Below are positions 6,849-12,304 of a stretch of 12,304 bases of DNA, in pieces; the stretch's first letter is position 1; every line of letters begins with the position of its first letter. Below the pieces are notes generated by a model. It was not told the DNA's origin. It did no database searches and saw nothing but the letters and a program-made list of their open reading frames with translations. Origin of the DNA: an uncultured Oscillospiraceae bacterium. Its GTDB lineage: Bacteria > Bacillota > Clostridia > Oscillospirales > Ruminococcaceae. Both the position numbers and the translations under genes were made by a program. The stretch lies in NCBI GenBank assembly GCA_910578755.1, contig CAJTSZ010000068.1, positions 1 to 12,304 of the forward strand, in the 5' to 3' direction.

Positions 6849-7139
6849 ATGAAAGCTTACGATACTGTAAAAAAAGAAGAATTGGAAGTTACCTACGATT
6901 CCCTAGTAAAAATCATTGACTCCGGCCGGCAGGTAGACGTTGTCCTTTGCGCCGCTGTAACCGACAGCGACGGCTACCTCACTTGGGACGAAGAACACTG
7001 GAGCTCTACTTTCCCCGGTAAGTATATTCGCACCTATACTTTAAAAGGCCGTGTATTAAGAGATTACACTGTTCATAATATTTACGACCTGAAAGTAGAC
7101 TTCCACCCAGAATCCGCAAAAGAAATTACCATTAGTTAA
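6849..7139 (+). CDS. Small cytoplasmic protein of unknown function
   Basis: This 96-aa protein is not recognised. It has no signal peptide and no membrane segment. The composition is balanced and acidic, with one Cys (VVLCAAV), an aromatic-rich centre (YLTWDEEHWSSTFPGKYIRTY) and a predicted mostly beta C-terminal half (GRVLRDYTVHNIYDLKVDF). The ATG is 7 nt after AAAGGAG (6835-6841), and the promoter at 6782-6810 is well placed, so it is very probably a real gene. An in-frame TTG at 6828 would overlap the ribosome binding site and was not chosen. It lies alone between spoIID and the Cys-rich secreted protein, with its own promoter, so the neighbours give no clear hint about its role. Confidence 0.8.
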   Translation: MKAYDTVKKEELEVTYDSLVKIIDSGRQVDVVLCAAVTDSDGYLTWDEEHWSSTFPGKYIRTYTLKGRVLRDYTVHNIYDLKVDFHPESAKEITIS

Positions 7140-7229
7140 GGCTTTGCTGTTTTCCCCAAAGGGTCGTTCCCGGTGACTGTTTTGGCAAGAAAATTAGGAA
7201 TATAACGAAATATAATGGAGTGATGTATT

Positions 7230-7880
7230 ATGAAGAAAGCATTTTTGGGCATTTTTGCGGCAATGGTGTTATTTTCCTTTGGTGCAACAACCGCATTTGC
7301 GTCAGGGCACCATGGTGGATATCATTGTGCAAACACCATGGGCAATCGCCTTTGCGACAGCATTGGCAACCGGTGCATCCATGCTGACGCAAACAATGAC
7401 GGCATTTGTGATATATGCAGCAGCCATTGTGGAAACTGGGGCGGCAGCAATTTTGTGGACACCAACAACGATGGAATCTGTGACAATGCCAATGGTATTT
7501 GCGCCTACGTTGATGCGGACAACAACGGTTTCTGCGACCTTTGCAGCACAAACCACGAAAACTGCTTGGCCGGCACTGGCTGCGGCAGAAATTTTGTAGA
7601 TTCCAACAACGACGGCATCTGTGACAATGCCAATGGTATTTGCGCCTACGTTGACACGGACAACAACGGTTTCTGCGACCTTTGCGGCACAAATCACGAA
7701 AACTGCTTGGCCGGCACCGGCTGTGGCAGAAATTTTGTAGGCGCCGGCAATAACGAAGCCTATAATAACAATACCAGCAACAGCAATGCCAGCAGCGAAA
7801 ATTCCGCACCTGCAGCACCTGCAACAGGGTATAGTGTGCGCGGGCATCATGGCTCCCACCATAGCAGGCACAGAAGATAA
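7230..7880 (+). CDS. Secreted Cys-rich protein with EF-loop-like repeats and His-rich tail
   Basis: The 216-aa product starts with a clear signal peptide (residues 1-24, cleaved after AFA). The mature part has a His-rich start (SGHHGGYH), one degenerate unit (HADANNDGICDIC), two nearly identical 47-residue repeats (about residues 74-167), an Asn/Ser/Ala linker, and a basic His-rich tail (GHHGSHHSRHRR). Each repeat holds two Asp/Asn loops of the pattern DxNNDGICD and DADNNGFCDLC, like the calcium loop of EF-hand or dockerin proteins but with Cys built into the loop end, plus HENC and GTGCG. This points to binding of calcium or another metal, or to disulfide-stabilised loops outside the cell; neither is proven. 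The ATG is 9 nt after GGAG. A strong terminator follows. The family is not recognised by name. Confidence 0.85.
   Translation: MKKAFLGIFAAMVLFSFGATTAFASGHHGGYHCANTMGNRLCDSIGNRCIHADANNDGICDICSSHCGNWGGSNFVDTNNDGICDNANGICAYVDADNNGFCDLCSTNHENCLAGTGCGRNFVDSNNDGICDNANGICAYVDTDNNGFCDLCGTNHENCLAGTGCGRNFVGAGNNEAYNNNTSNSNASSENSAPAAPATGYSVRGHHGSHHSRHRR
7449..7730 (+). repeat. Two 141-bp in-frame tandem repeats
   Basis: Copy 1 is 7449-7589 and copy 2 is 7590-7730, with a broken third start (AATTTTGTAGGC) at 7731. The protein copies of 47 residues differ at only three positions (T/S, A/T and S/G), and the DNA differs at a few mostly silent sites. This suggests a recent duplication, and copy number may vary between strains. 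Confidence 0.92.
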
Positions 7881-7912
7881 AAACGCTGCCCCCCTGAAAA
7901 AATTACAGCAAA

Positions 7913-7954
7913 CCAGCGCCATGTTCCTTTGGGAACATGGCGCTGGCTATTTTT
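7913..7954 (+). terminator. Strong intrinsic terminator of the Cys-rich gene
   Basis: A perfect 15-bp stem (7913-7927 with 7932-7946), loop TTTG, is followed by CTATTTTT. It lies 33 nt after the stop codon at 7878-7880. Confidence 0.9.
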
Positions 7955-8049
7955 GCCCTATCCTCAAAGCAGCACACCCTGCAAACCGGCCGAAAAATAG
8001 GTTGGCGCTGCGAAAAATCATTGCGGCAAAGCTGTTCAACAAAATATCC

Positions 8050-8071
8050 AAAATGGGCAGATGACTGCCCA
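8050..8071 (-). terminator. Intrinsic terminator of the DUF6440-like gene
   Basis: TGGGCAG (8054-8060) and CTGCCCA (8065-8071) form a 7-bp stem with a 4-nt loop. On the minus strand TTTT follows (8050-8053). It lies 21 nt after the stop of the minus-strand gene. Confidence 0.65.
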
Positions 8072-8091
8072 ACAAACCGGAAGGTAAACGA

Positions 8092-8280
8092 CTAAAGTTT
8101 GTTATTTACAACCGGAGAAATCACAGGTTTTCCATCTTGGCCCAACAGTGGCGTTATTCCTCCTGCATTTGCAACTTTGCGAAATACATAATTTACACCG
8201 GTTTCTGTATCCTCCAAAATTTGTGTTACATCTAAGGTCCCTTGTGAATAAACAAGCTTAAAGCGTTCTTTCTTCTCCAT
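8092..8280 (-). CDS. DUF6440-like small protein
   Basis: The 62-aa product matches the pattern I know for the DUF6440 family: RFKLVYSQGTLDVTQILEDT, then a conserved GVNYVF, then AGGITPLLGQDGKPV near the C-terminus. Members are small cytoplasmic proteins of unknown function common in Firmicutes. The length is full for the family. The ATG is 8 nt after GAGGAGG (8289-8295), and the gene has its own promoter and terminator, so it is a single-gene unit. It is divergent from tRNA-Ser. The family name is from memory and was not checked by search. Confidence 0.85.
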   Translation of the reverse strand: MEKKERFKLVYSQGTLDVTQILEDTETGVNYVFRKVANAGGITPLLGQDGKPVISPVVNNKL

Positions 8281-8316
8281 TTTATTTGCCTCCTCAAATT
8301 CCAGTTTTTTAAATCA

Positions 8317-8345
8317 ACAATAACACAGAAACCCTATTCTATCAA
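8317..8345 (-). promoter_or_regulatory. Candidate promoter of the DUF6440-like gene
   Basis: On the minus strand TTGATA (8340-8345) is followed after 17 nt by TATTGT (8317-8322). The -35 box is good and the -10 box is moderate. Confidence 0.45.
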
Positions 8346-8390
8346 TATGCTTTTGCAGAAAACTTTTCAAAAGGGATTTGGCCTGATATA

Positions 8391-8419
8391 TTGACTTCAT
8401 ACCTAAAATATGTTAAAAT
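8391..8419 (+). promoter_or_regulatory. Strong promoter of tRNA-Ser
   Basis: TTGACT (8391-8396) and TAAAAT (8414-8419) are 17 nt apart, and TG at 8411-8412 makes an extended -10. Transcription would start about 10 nt before the mature tRNA. Confidence 0.7.
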
Positions 8420-8435
8420 ATATTGTATCATTTTT

Positions 8436-8522
<87 letters not shown>

Positions 8523-8602
8523 AAGCATTACAAATATGAACTTTAAGCAGTATTACTTTATTTTTGTAAATGGTCTGTTTGGTTGTGTATTTGAAAGATG
8601 AT

Positions 8603-8642
8603 AAAAACATCCTTGCACCAATTAAGGTGCAAGGATGTTTTT
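8603..8642. terminator. Long hairpin terminator between tRNA-Ser and hicB remnant
   Basis: A perfect 17-bp stem (8603-8619 with 8626-8642) and loop AATTAA end in a T-run TTTTT then CTTTCC. It lies 80 nt after the tRNA and may end its transcript. A-run and T-run make it work in both directions. The recognisable hicB remnant begins directly at its right edge. Confidence 0.75.
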
Positions 8643-8900
8643 CTTTCCTCAAATGGTATGGAAAAGGACGGTGACGCCATCCCGGATCCGTCCGAACAAC
8701 CAAATATTGACCCGGAAACAGCCACCGGTTTTATCGTTTCCCCGGTGACGGTATTCCCGCTGGACAACCAAAAACTTAAAACAAACGTTACACTGCCTGC
8801 ATGGCTTAAGTCTGAAGCGGGAGCAAGCAATATCAACTTTTCCAAAGTCCTGGAAAGTGCGCTGATTGATGTGTTACACCTCAACCGAAAAGTTCAATAA
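8643..8900 (+). pseudogene. hicB: 5'-truncated HicB-family antitoxin remnant
   Basis: The frame encodes the second half of a HicB antitoxin. MEKDGDAIPDPSEQP and FIVSPVTVFPL match the end of the usual partial RNase-H-like HicB domain, and KTNVTLPAWLKSEAGA followed by NINFSKVLESAL matches the C-terminal ribbon-helix-helix DNA-binding part. The usual N-terminal half, with the PDLPGC-type motif, is absent, and so is a hicA toxin gene. The frame is open upstream only through the terminator hairpin at 8603-8642, with no ribosome binding site before ATG 8598 or ATG 8658. It is therefore most likely a dead fragment left by a deletion whose left end lies near 8643. If it were still translated, it could give a free DNA-binding domain, but nothing supports that. 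Confidence 0.78.
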
Positions 8901-8905
8901 CACAA

Positions 8906-8947
8906 AAAAGCCCCTGCGCTGCCATATGTGGCAGCGCAGGGGCTTTT
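8906..8947. terminator. Bidirectional terminator after hicB remnant
   Basis: A perfect 19-bp stem (8906-8924 with 8929-8947) with loop TATG has A-runs and T-runs at the ends, so it can work on both strands. It lies 5 nt after the hicB stop and would also end transcripts of the minus-strand receiver gene. Confidence 0.88.
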
Positions 8948-8973
8948 CCTTTGCTTCATTCTGTTTTTGTTTC

Positions 8974-8998
8974 AACTTATAAGTATTTCTTATAAGTT
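8974..8998. repeat. 10-bp inverted repeat
   Basis: AACTTATAAG (8974-8983) and CTTATAAGTT (8989-8998) are perfect inverted arms around TATTT. Each arm is itself mostly palindromic around TTATAA. It falls at the 3' end of the receiver-gene remnant. It could be a protein-binding site or an element end; role unknown. Confidence 0.6.
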
Positions 8999-9548
8999 CG
9001 CCGCTGGTGGCATTCCTTGTTTTCTTACTGCTGCTGGTTGTTTTTTTGCTGCTTTCCCTGATTTCATCCGCCACATCCTCTTCCATTCTCCGCATTGACG
9101 AGATAGCCCGGTCAATTTCCCATTCTGCTTCGGCTATAATATCCGATACGGCAGAGCATACTTTGGACTCTAACCAGGAAAGCATAATTTTTTCTGACAA
9201 CTCCAATCTTGGTGCAAGTACCATGATTGGTATAGGGTGTGTTTCTCGTATAAAACGAATGATTGCTATGCTGTTGCTTACAAGTGACGAAATACACACA
9301 ATAATCAAACAATATTCGATGGATAAAAGAAAATTCCGTGCTTCTTTTATGGACATTGCATAGTTGACATCCGTACTGTCACTTTGCATCATTCTTTTAA
9401 TGGATTGGAAACTGTCCGGAATATCGCACATGGTAAATATCCGTTTTCTGATGTTTCATCACCACCTATCATATATTATAATCAGCAATACCATGAAATA
9501 GACACCAGCAATAAGTTCCAAAAATATGAAACAAAATCGTCATTTGTT

Positions 9549-10144
9549 TTACTTTTCAAGTATTACAGAAAAATCTTCCTCCATGCTGAAGATAACATCC
9601 CTTCCAGAATCAATATGTCCCAACATAATCAAGCTATCTGAATACCGGAAATCCTGATAAAAAATTGATAGGTTTCCCCACGGAACATCCATATTATCAA
9701 TATAGTTCACCAATTCCGGACGGGCCCGCAGCACGATTTAAACACTCGTCATAATCACTGGAATAAGGTTCTGACACAACAATCAAAAACAAGTCGCCGC
9801 CCGACCTTCTGCTGAATCCATCCTGCCATTTTTGCCGTATTACCGGGCAACAATACGCTTGCAGAGGTGGTAGCGTCCATATCCACTCCGTCTGGATTTT
9901 CAGCCCATGTGAAATACGCAATCAGGATATTACTGTTCGACTGTTCCGCGGAGGAATCTTCCGTTTCTTCTGAATCTCCCAATTTCTTTGAATTTCCCTC
10001 TGTTACCGGCGTTGTTTCTACATTTGCAACCGCTTCTTCACTTTCATTCTCCGGCATTGGAATGTTTTCTGTTTTTTCAGCGCCGCAGGCCGCCATTCCA
10101 AGCAGCATACAGAACGACAGAATAACAGCAATCCATTTTTTCAT
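9549..10144 (-). pseudogene. Flavodoxin / cyclophilin-like lipoprotein, frameshifted and internally deleted
   Basis: The gene starts at ATG 10144 with GGAGG upstream. Residues 1-20 are a lipoprotein signal (KKWIAVILSFCMLLGMAAC, Cys20), then a Ser/Glu/Thr linker, then a flavodoxin start, SNILIAYFTWAENPDGVD. At the CCC run 9800-9802 (GGG on the coding strand) the frame breaks: without one G it would continue GGDLFLIVVSEPYSSDYDEC. Near 9728 the frame shifts again into ARPELVNYIDNMD, and this joins directly to VPWGNLSIFYQDFRYSDS and then LIMLGHIDSG, which is the end of a cyclophilin-like domain. The middle of both domains (the flavin-binding WWY region and the first cyclophilin strands) is missing. 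Intact relatives are extracytoplasmic redox lipoproteins with both domains. The first 9755-10144 part could still give a short lipoprotein. Confidence 0.75.
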
Positions 10145-10356
10145 CAGGAAGCCTCCTTTCCTTTTTCCTGCTTGTCTTTTCGAATATTGTTTTGTCCCTG
10201 TACTTTTCTTAACAGCTTTGAGAGATAATGTGCAACAAATATACAAAATCCTATCAAAGCAAAATAATCTATATAGAACAGAACGATGGATTCCCCGTAA
10301 TCCAAAAACACAAATTCGCTTTTGAGCAATAAATAAGTCAGAAAATCCCTTCTGAT
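10144..10356 (-). pseudogene. Small membrane protein, normal start codon lost
   Basis: The open frame gives about 70 residues: a short start (RRDFLTYLLLKSEFVF), one strong membrane segment (SIVLFYIDYFALIGFCIFVA), and a basic tail (KVQGQNNIRKDKQEKGK). GGAGG at 10364-10368 is 7 nt before ATC at 10354-10356, just where an ATG would be expected, so the start seems mutated from ATG to ATC; the first usual start is TTG 10329 without a ribosome binding site. The stop TGA overlaps the ATG of the lipoprotein gene (TGATG), so the two were translationally coupled. The family is not recognised. Use of ATC as a rare start cannot be excluded, in which case the gene is alive. Confidence 0.5.
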
Positions 10357-10368
10357 ATCTTATCCTCC

Positions 10369-10847
10369 CTATTTTTCAAAACTGTCTGCCCATTTTTTCA
10401 ATTCTTCCGCTTTCTGCTTTCCATTCAAAAGCTTTCCTTCCATAACTATTGCCATTGGAACGATTTCCCGCAGAGTTTCCGCTGTTTTCCCAAGCCCGCT
10501 GCCGCCGGAAGTAGCAAATGGCACAATGATTTTTTTCACTGAAATCATACGCTCCAAGAAACGTCTTGATAATAGCCGGCGCTGTGTACCACCAAACCGG
10601 AAATTCCACAAAAATCACATCATGCCCTGCTATATCTGCCAGATAATCTGCCAATGCTGGGCGGGAAAGCGGAGCATTCCTCTCCAAACTGCTTCGGCTC
10701 TCTTTATTTGTCCAGTCCAAATCTGCATGGGTGTATGGAGTTTCCGGTTTAATCTCGTACAAATCCGCGCTGCAAACCGCCGCCAATTCTTTTGCAGCTT
10801 TTGCCGTTACACCGCTTGCGCTGAAATATCTACCATTTTTTACTCAT
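10369..10847 (-). pseudogene. Flavodoxin with two +1 homopolymer frameshifts
   Basis: ATG 10847 follows AGGAGG with a 6-nt spacer. The frame breaks after a run of six A (10836-10841, coding strand); with five A it reads YFSASGVTAKAAKELAAV, with the FMN phosphate loop SASGVTAK. It then continues SADLYEIKPETPYTHADLDW, DVIFVEFPVWWYTAPAIIK and TFLGAYDFSEK. A second run of seven A (10530-10536) breaks it again; with six A it continues IIVPFATSGGSGLGKTAETL to the stop at 10369. Repaired, the protein has 158 residues, a full flavodoxin of the Flavodoxin_4-like type, so only two inserted bases separate it from an intact gene. Slippage during expression could restore some product. It lies 13 nt after the aldo-keto reductase stop. 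Confidence 0.82.
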
Positions 10848-10860
10848 ATCGCACCTCCTG

Positions 10861-11880
10861 CTATATTTTCTGATTTCCGGCAGACCATACATGGCTCTCT
10901 TTCGCAGAAGCCTGCGTATTCTGCGCCATAACGCCCACCAGCTTATGCGGAACATAAGGCTCCTCCGCTGACAATTCCAGTTCTGTCGCTTTTGCCGCTC
11001 CTTCAATATGATGGAGCTTCGTTGCTCCCACTACCGGAGAGGTTACTTTGGCCAAAAGCCATGCAAGAGCAATCTCTGTCATAGAAACGCCTTTGTCCTC
11101 CGCAAGTTTCACCACTCTGTCAATAATCACGCTATCCTGCCCGGCGGCAGCGTCATATTGCAGCCATGCATAACTGCCCTCCTGCAAACGCTTAGAGGTT
11201 TCACCGGGGAGCCGCGAAAGCCTGCCTCCGGCCAGCGCACTGTACGGCGTCATGGCGATATTGTCCTCCCGGCAGAACTTTGCCATTTCCCGTTCTTCTT
11301 CCCTGAAAATCAGATTGTAGTGCCCCTGTACGGATACAAACTTTGCAAATCCTTCTTTTTCCGCCAGTGCATTTGCCTTTGCAAGCTGATAAGCAAAACA
11401 GTTAGAAATACCAATATAGCGGGCTTTTCCAGCTTTTACCATGTTATTCAGACCTTCCATAATATCATAGATCGGCGTTTCATAATCCCACATGTGATAA
11501 ATATATAAATCCACATAATCTATACCAAGATTGGCAAGGCTCCGGTTTATCATCCGTTCAATGTGCTGCTGTCCGGTAATCCCGGCCCGGATGTCATCCT
11601 GAGTGCGGGGAAGAAATTTTGTCGCCACCACCACATCCTCACACTTTGCATACCCCCAAAGCGCCCTGCCAAGATACTGCTCACTGGTTCCGCTTTGGTA
11701 AGCGATTGCCGTATCAAAGAAATTAACACCCAAGTCCAGCCCGCGTCGGATGATCTCACAAGAATGTTCCTCGTCAATCGTCCATGAGTGCTGACCGTTA
11801 TTTGCGTCGCCAAATCCCATACACCCCATACAGATGCGGGAAACAGTCAAATCAGAATTTCCAAATTTTATATATTGCAT
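10861..11880 (-). CDS. Aldo/keto reductase
   Basis: This 339-aa protein is a NAD(P)H-dependent oxidoreductase with the TIM-barrel aldo-keto reductase fold. The catalytic tetrad is visible: D56 and Y61 (NFFDTAIAYQSGTSE), K88 (VVVATKF) and H129 (DLYIYHMWDY). The cofactor region includes IGISNCFAYQL and the C-terminal SPVVGATKLHH. The substrate is not known; the family reduces aldehydes and ketones. The ATG is 7 nt after GGAGG (11888-11892), and that ribosome binding site overlaps the stop of the upstream flavodoxin, so the two are co-expressed. The order flavodoxin, aldo-keto reductase, flavodoxin suggests shared redox or detoxification work. Near the C-terminus ELSAEEPYVPHKL seems to lack a few residues that relatives have before PYVPHKLVG. 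The frame is otherwise intact. Confidence 0.93.
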   Translation of the reverse strand: MQYIKFGNSDLTVSRICMGCMGFGDANNGQHSWTIDEEHSCEIIRRGLDLGVNFFDTAIAYQSGTSEQYLGRALWGYAKCEDVVVATKFLPRTQDDIRAGITGQQHIERMINRSLANLGIDYVDLYIYHMWDYETPIYDIMEGLNNMVKAGKARYIGISNCFAYQLAKANALAEKEGFAKFVSVQGHYNLIFREEEREMAKFCREDNIAMTPYSALAGGRLSRLPGETSKRLQEGSYAWLQYDAAAGQDSVIIDRVVKLAEDKGVSMTEIALAWLLAKVTSPVVGATKLHHIEGAAKATELELSAEEPYVPHKLVGVMAQNTQASAKESHVWSAGNQKI

Positions 11881-11891
11881 TGCATCGCCTC

Positions 11892-12304
11892 CTACTCGTG
11901 TGCAATTCCATTTATTTCAAGCCACTGGCTGATTTCCTCATTCAAGGTCGCCCCGCCAGAATAGTGAACTGATAATGCTTCTCCCATAACTGCATCAGGA
12001 ACCAGTTTCGCAATCGCCGTCAAACTCTGCCCGAACCGTCCTCCGCCATGAGAACAGAACAGAATGATGGTCTTGCCTTCAAAATCATATTCTTCCAGAA
12101 AAGAAGCAATTGGCATAGGAATAGAAGCCCACCAGTTCGGATAGCCAAGATACACCACCTCATAGCTGTCAAAATTCTCAATACCGCCAGAGATTGCAGG
12201 CTGAGCCCCATTCCTTTGTTCTTCCTGTGCAATATCTAAAAGCGCGTCATAAGAAATTTCTGGAAAGCTATGCCAGACAGTTAAAATTAACCAATATCCG
12301 GCAC
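11892..12304 (-). CDS. Flavodoxin family protein (N-terminus beyond window)
   Basis: The frame enters from the right edge and gives the last 136 residues of a flavodoxin. SFPEISYDALLDIAQEEQR, then FDSYEVVYLGYPNWWASIPM (the WW flavin-contact region), then EEYDFEGKTIILFCSHGGG and the final helix EISQWLEINGIAHE are typical of the Flavodoxin_4-like family common in gut Firmicutes. The N-terminal FMN phosphate loop is outside the window, so whether the gene is complete, or carries a lipoprotein signal, cannot be told. The stop at 11892 overlaps the ribosome binding site of the aldo-keto reductase, 11 nt before its ATG. No lesion is seen in the visible part. Confidence 0.88.
   Translation of the reverse strand, partial: AGYWLILTVWHSFPEISYDALLDIAQEEQRNGAQPAISGGIENFDSYEVVYLGYPNWWASIPMPIASFLEEYDFEGKTIILFCSHGGGRFGQSLTAIAKLVPDAVMGEALSVHYSGGATLNEEISQWLEINGIAHE

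Larger units (their letters stand above)
8874..9459 (-). pseudogene. Broken response-regulator receiver-domain gene
   Basis: From ATG 9431 the frame reads MCDIPDSFQSIKRMM, then IEYCLIIVCISSLVSNSIAI, then IRFIRETHPIPIMVLAP, which follows the beta-alpha order of a two-component receiver domain. The Asp normally in the IIVDIS-type strand is replaced by Cys, and no Lys-Pro pair follows, so phosphorylation is unlikely. No winged-helix output domain is present; the C-terminal half is charged (EAEWEIDRAISSMRR, then Ser/Lys-rich) and unlike the family. A likely older start is ATG 9459 after AGGTGG: dropping one A from the run at 9444-9447 would join MKHQKRIFT to the frame. The open frame runs through the terminator at 8906-8947 and into antisense hicB, so the original stop is probably lost. 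I call it a remnant; a short live protein from 9431 is possible, though no ribosome binding site is seen there. Confidence 0.6.

Noticed and set aside
7182..7216. Sigma-A promoter for the Cys-rich gene (TTGGCA with TATAAC or TATAAT)
   Set aside because: The spacings of 13 and 23 nt are wrong, so no promoter could be supported; the gene may use another site.
7228..7922. Long minus-strand frames opposite the Cys-rich gene
   Set aside because: They are by-products of the repeats; neither has a ribosome binding site, and the plus-strand frame has a signal peptide and terminator.
8598..8642. ATG 8598 as start of a complete 100-aa HicB-like gene
   Set aside because: The first 15 codons are only the terminator hairpin, with no ribosome binding site and no similarity to HicB.
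11008..11508. Plus-strand 166-codon frame opposite the aldo-keto reductase
   Set aside because: No ribosome binding site, and the minus-strand frame has the full catalytic tetrad of a known family.

Overview
The window looks like chromosomal DNA of an anaerobic, endospore-forming member of the Clostridia, probably a gut Lachnospiraceae or Oscillospiraceae relative. The reasons are the spore genes (dpaA-dpaB for dipicolinate, spoIID for engulfment), strong GGAGG ribosome binding sites with TTG and GTG starts, and a flavodoxin / aldo-keto reductase cluster of a type common in gut Firmicutes. The species cannot be named from this sequence.

Layout. 1-1729 (minus, runs off the left edge): a secreted protein of tandem Ig-like beta-sandwich modules and a Gly/Ser linker. 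Its leader of about 245 nt (1730-1974) holds two hairpins with nearly the same 9-nt loop and a tandem double-palindrome repeat; a good sigma-A promoter lies at 1981-2008. 2226-3686 (plus): dpaA-dpaB, both subunits of dipicolinate synthase, behind a candidate sigma-K type promoter. 3812-5420 (minus): a SAM methyltransferase followed by endonuclease IV (nfo). 5651-6742 (plus): spoIID from a GTG start. 6849-7139 (plus): an unrecognised 96-aa protein. 7230-7880 (plus): a secreted Cys-rich protein with two near-identical 141-bp repeats of Asp/Asn-rich, EF-loop-like motifs and a His-rich tail. 8092-8280 (minus): a DUF6440-like small protein. 8436-8522 (plus): tRNA-Ser(UGA) with encoded CCA.

The character changes after the tRNA. 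8643-8900 is a 5'-truncated hicB antitoxin remnant between two strong hairpin terminators. 8874-9459 (minus) is a broken response-regulator receiver gene. 9549-12304 (minus) is a redox cluster read right to left: flavodoxin (partial, intact where visible), aldo-keto reductase (intact), a second flavodoxin with two +1 homopolymer frameshifts, a small membrane protein that has lost a normal start codon, and a flavodoxin/cyclophilin-like lipoprotein with a frameshift and internal deletions. The genes are spaced and coupled as one operon, but every gene downstream of the aldo-keto reductase carries a lesion. The simplest reading is a decaying accessory segment beside a tRNA gene; a local run of assembly errors is the alternative for the single-base changes.

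The best candidates for something undescribed are the structured leader of the surface-protein gene and the EF-loop/Cys repeat protein. No complete new multi-gene system is visible.
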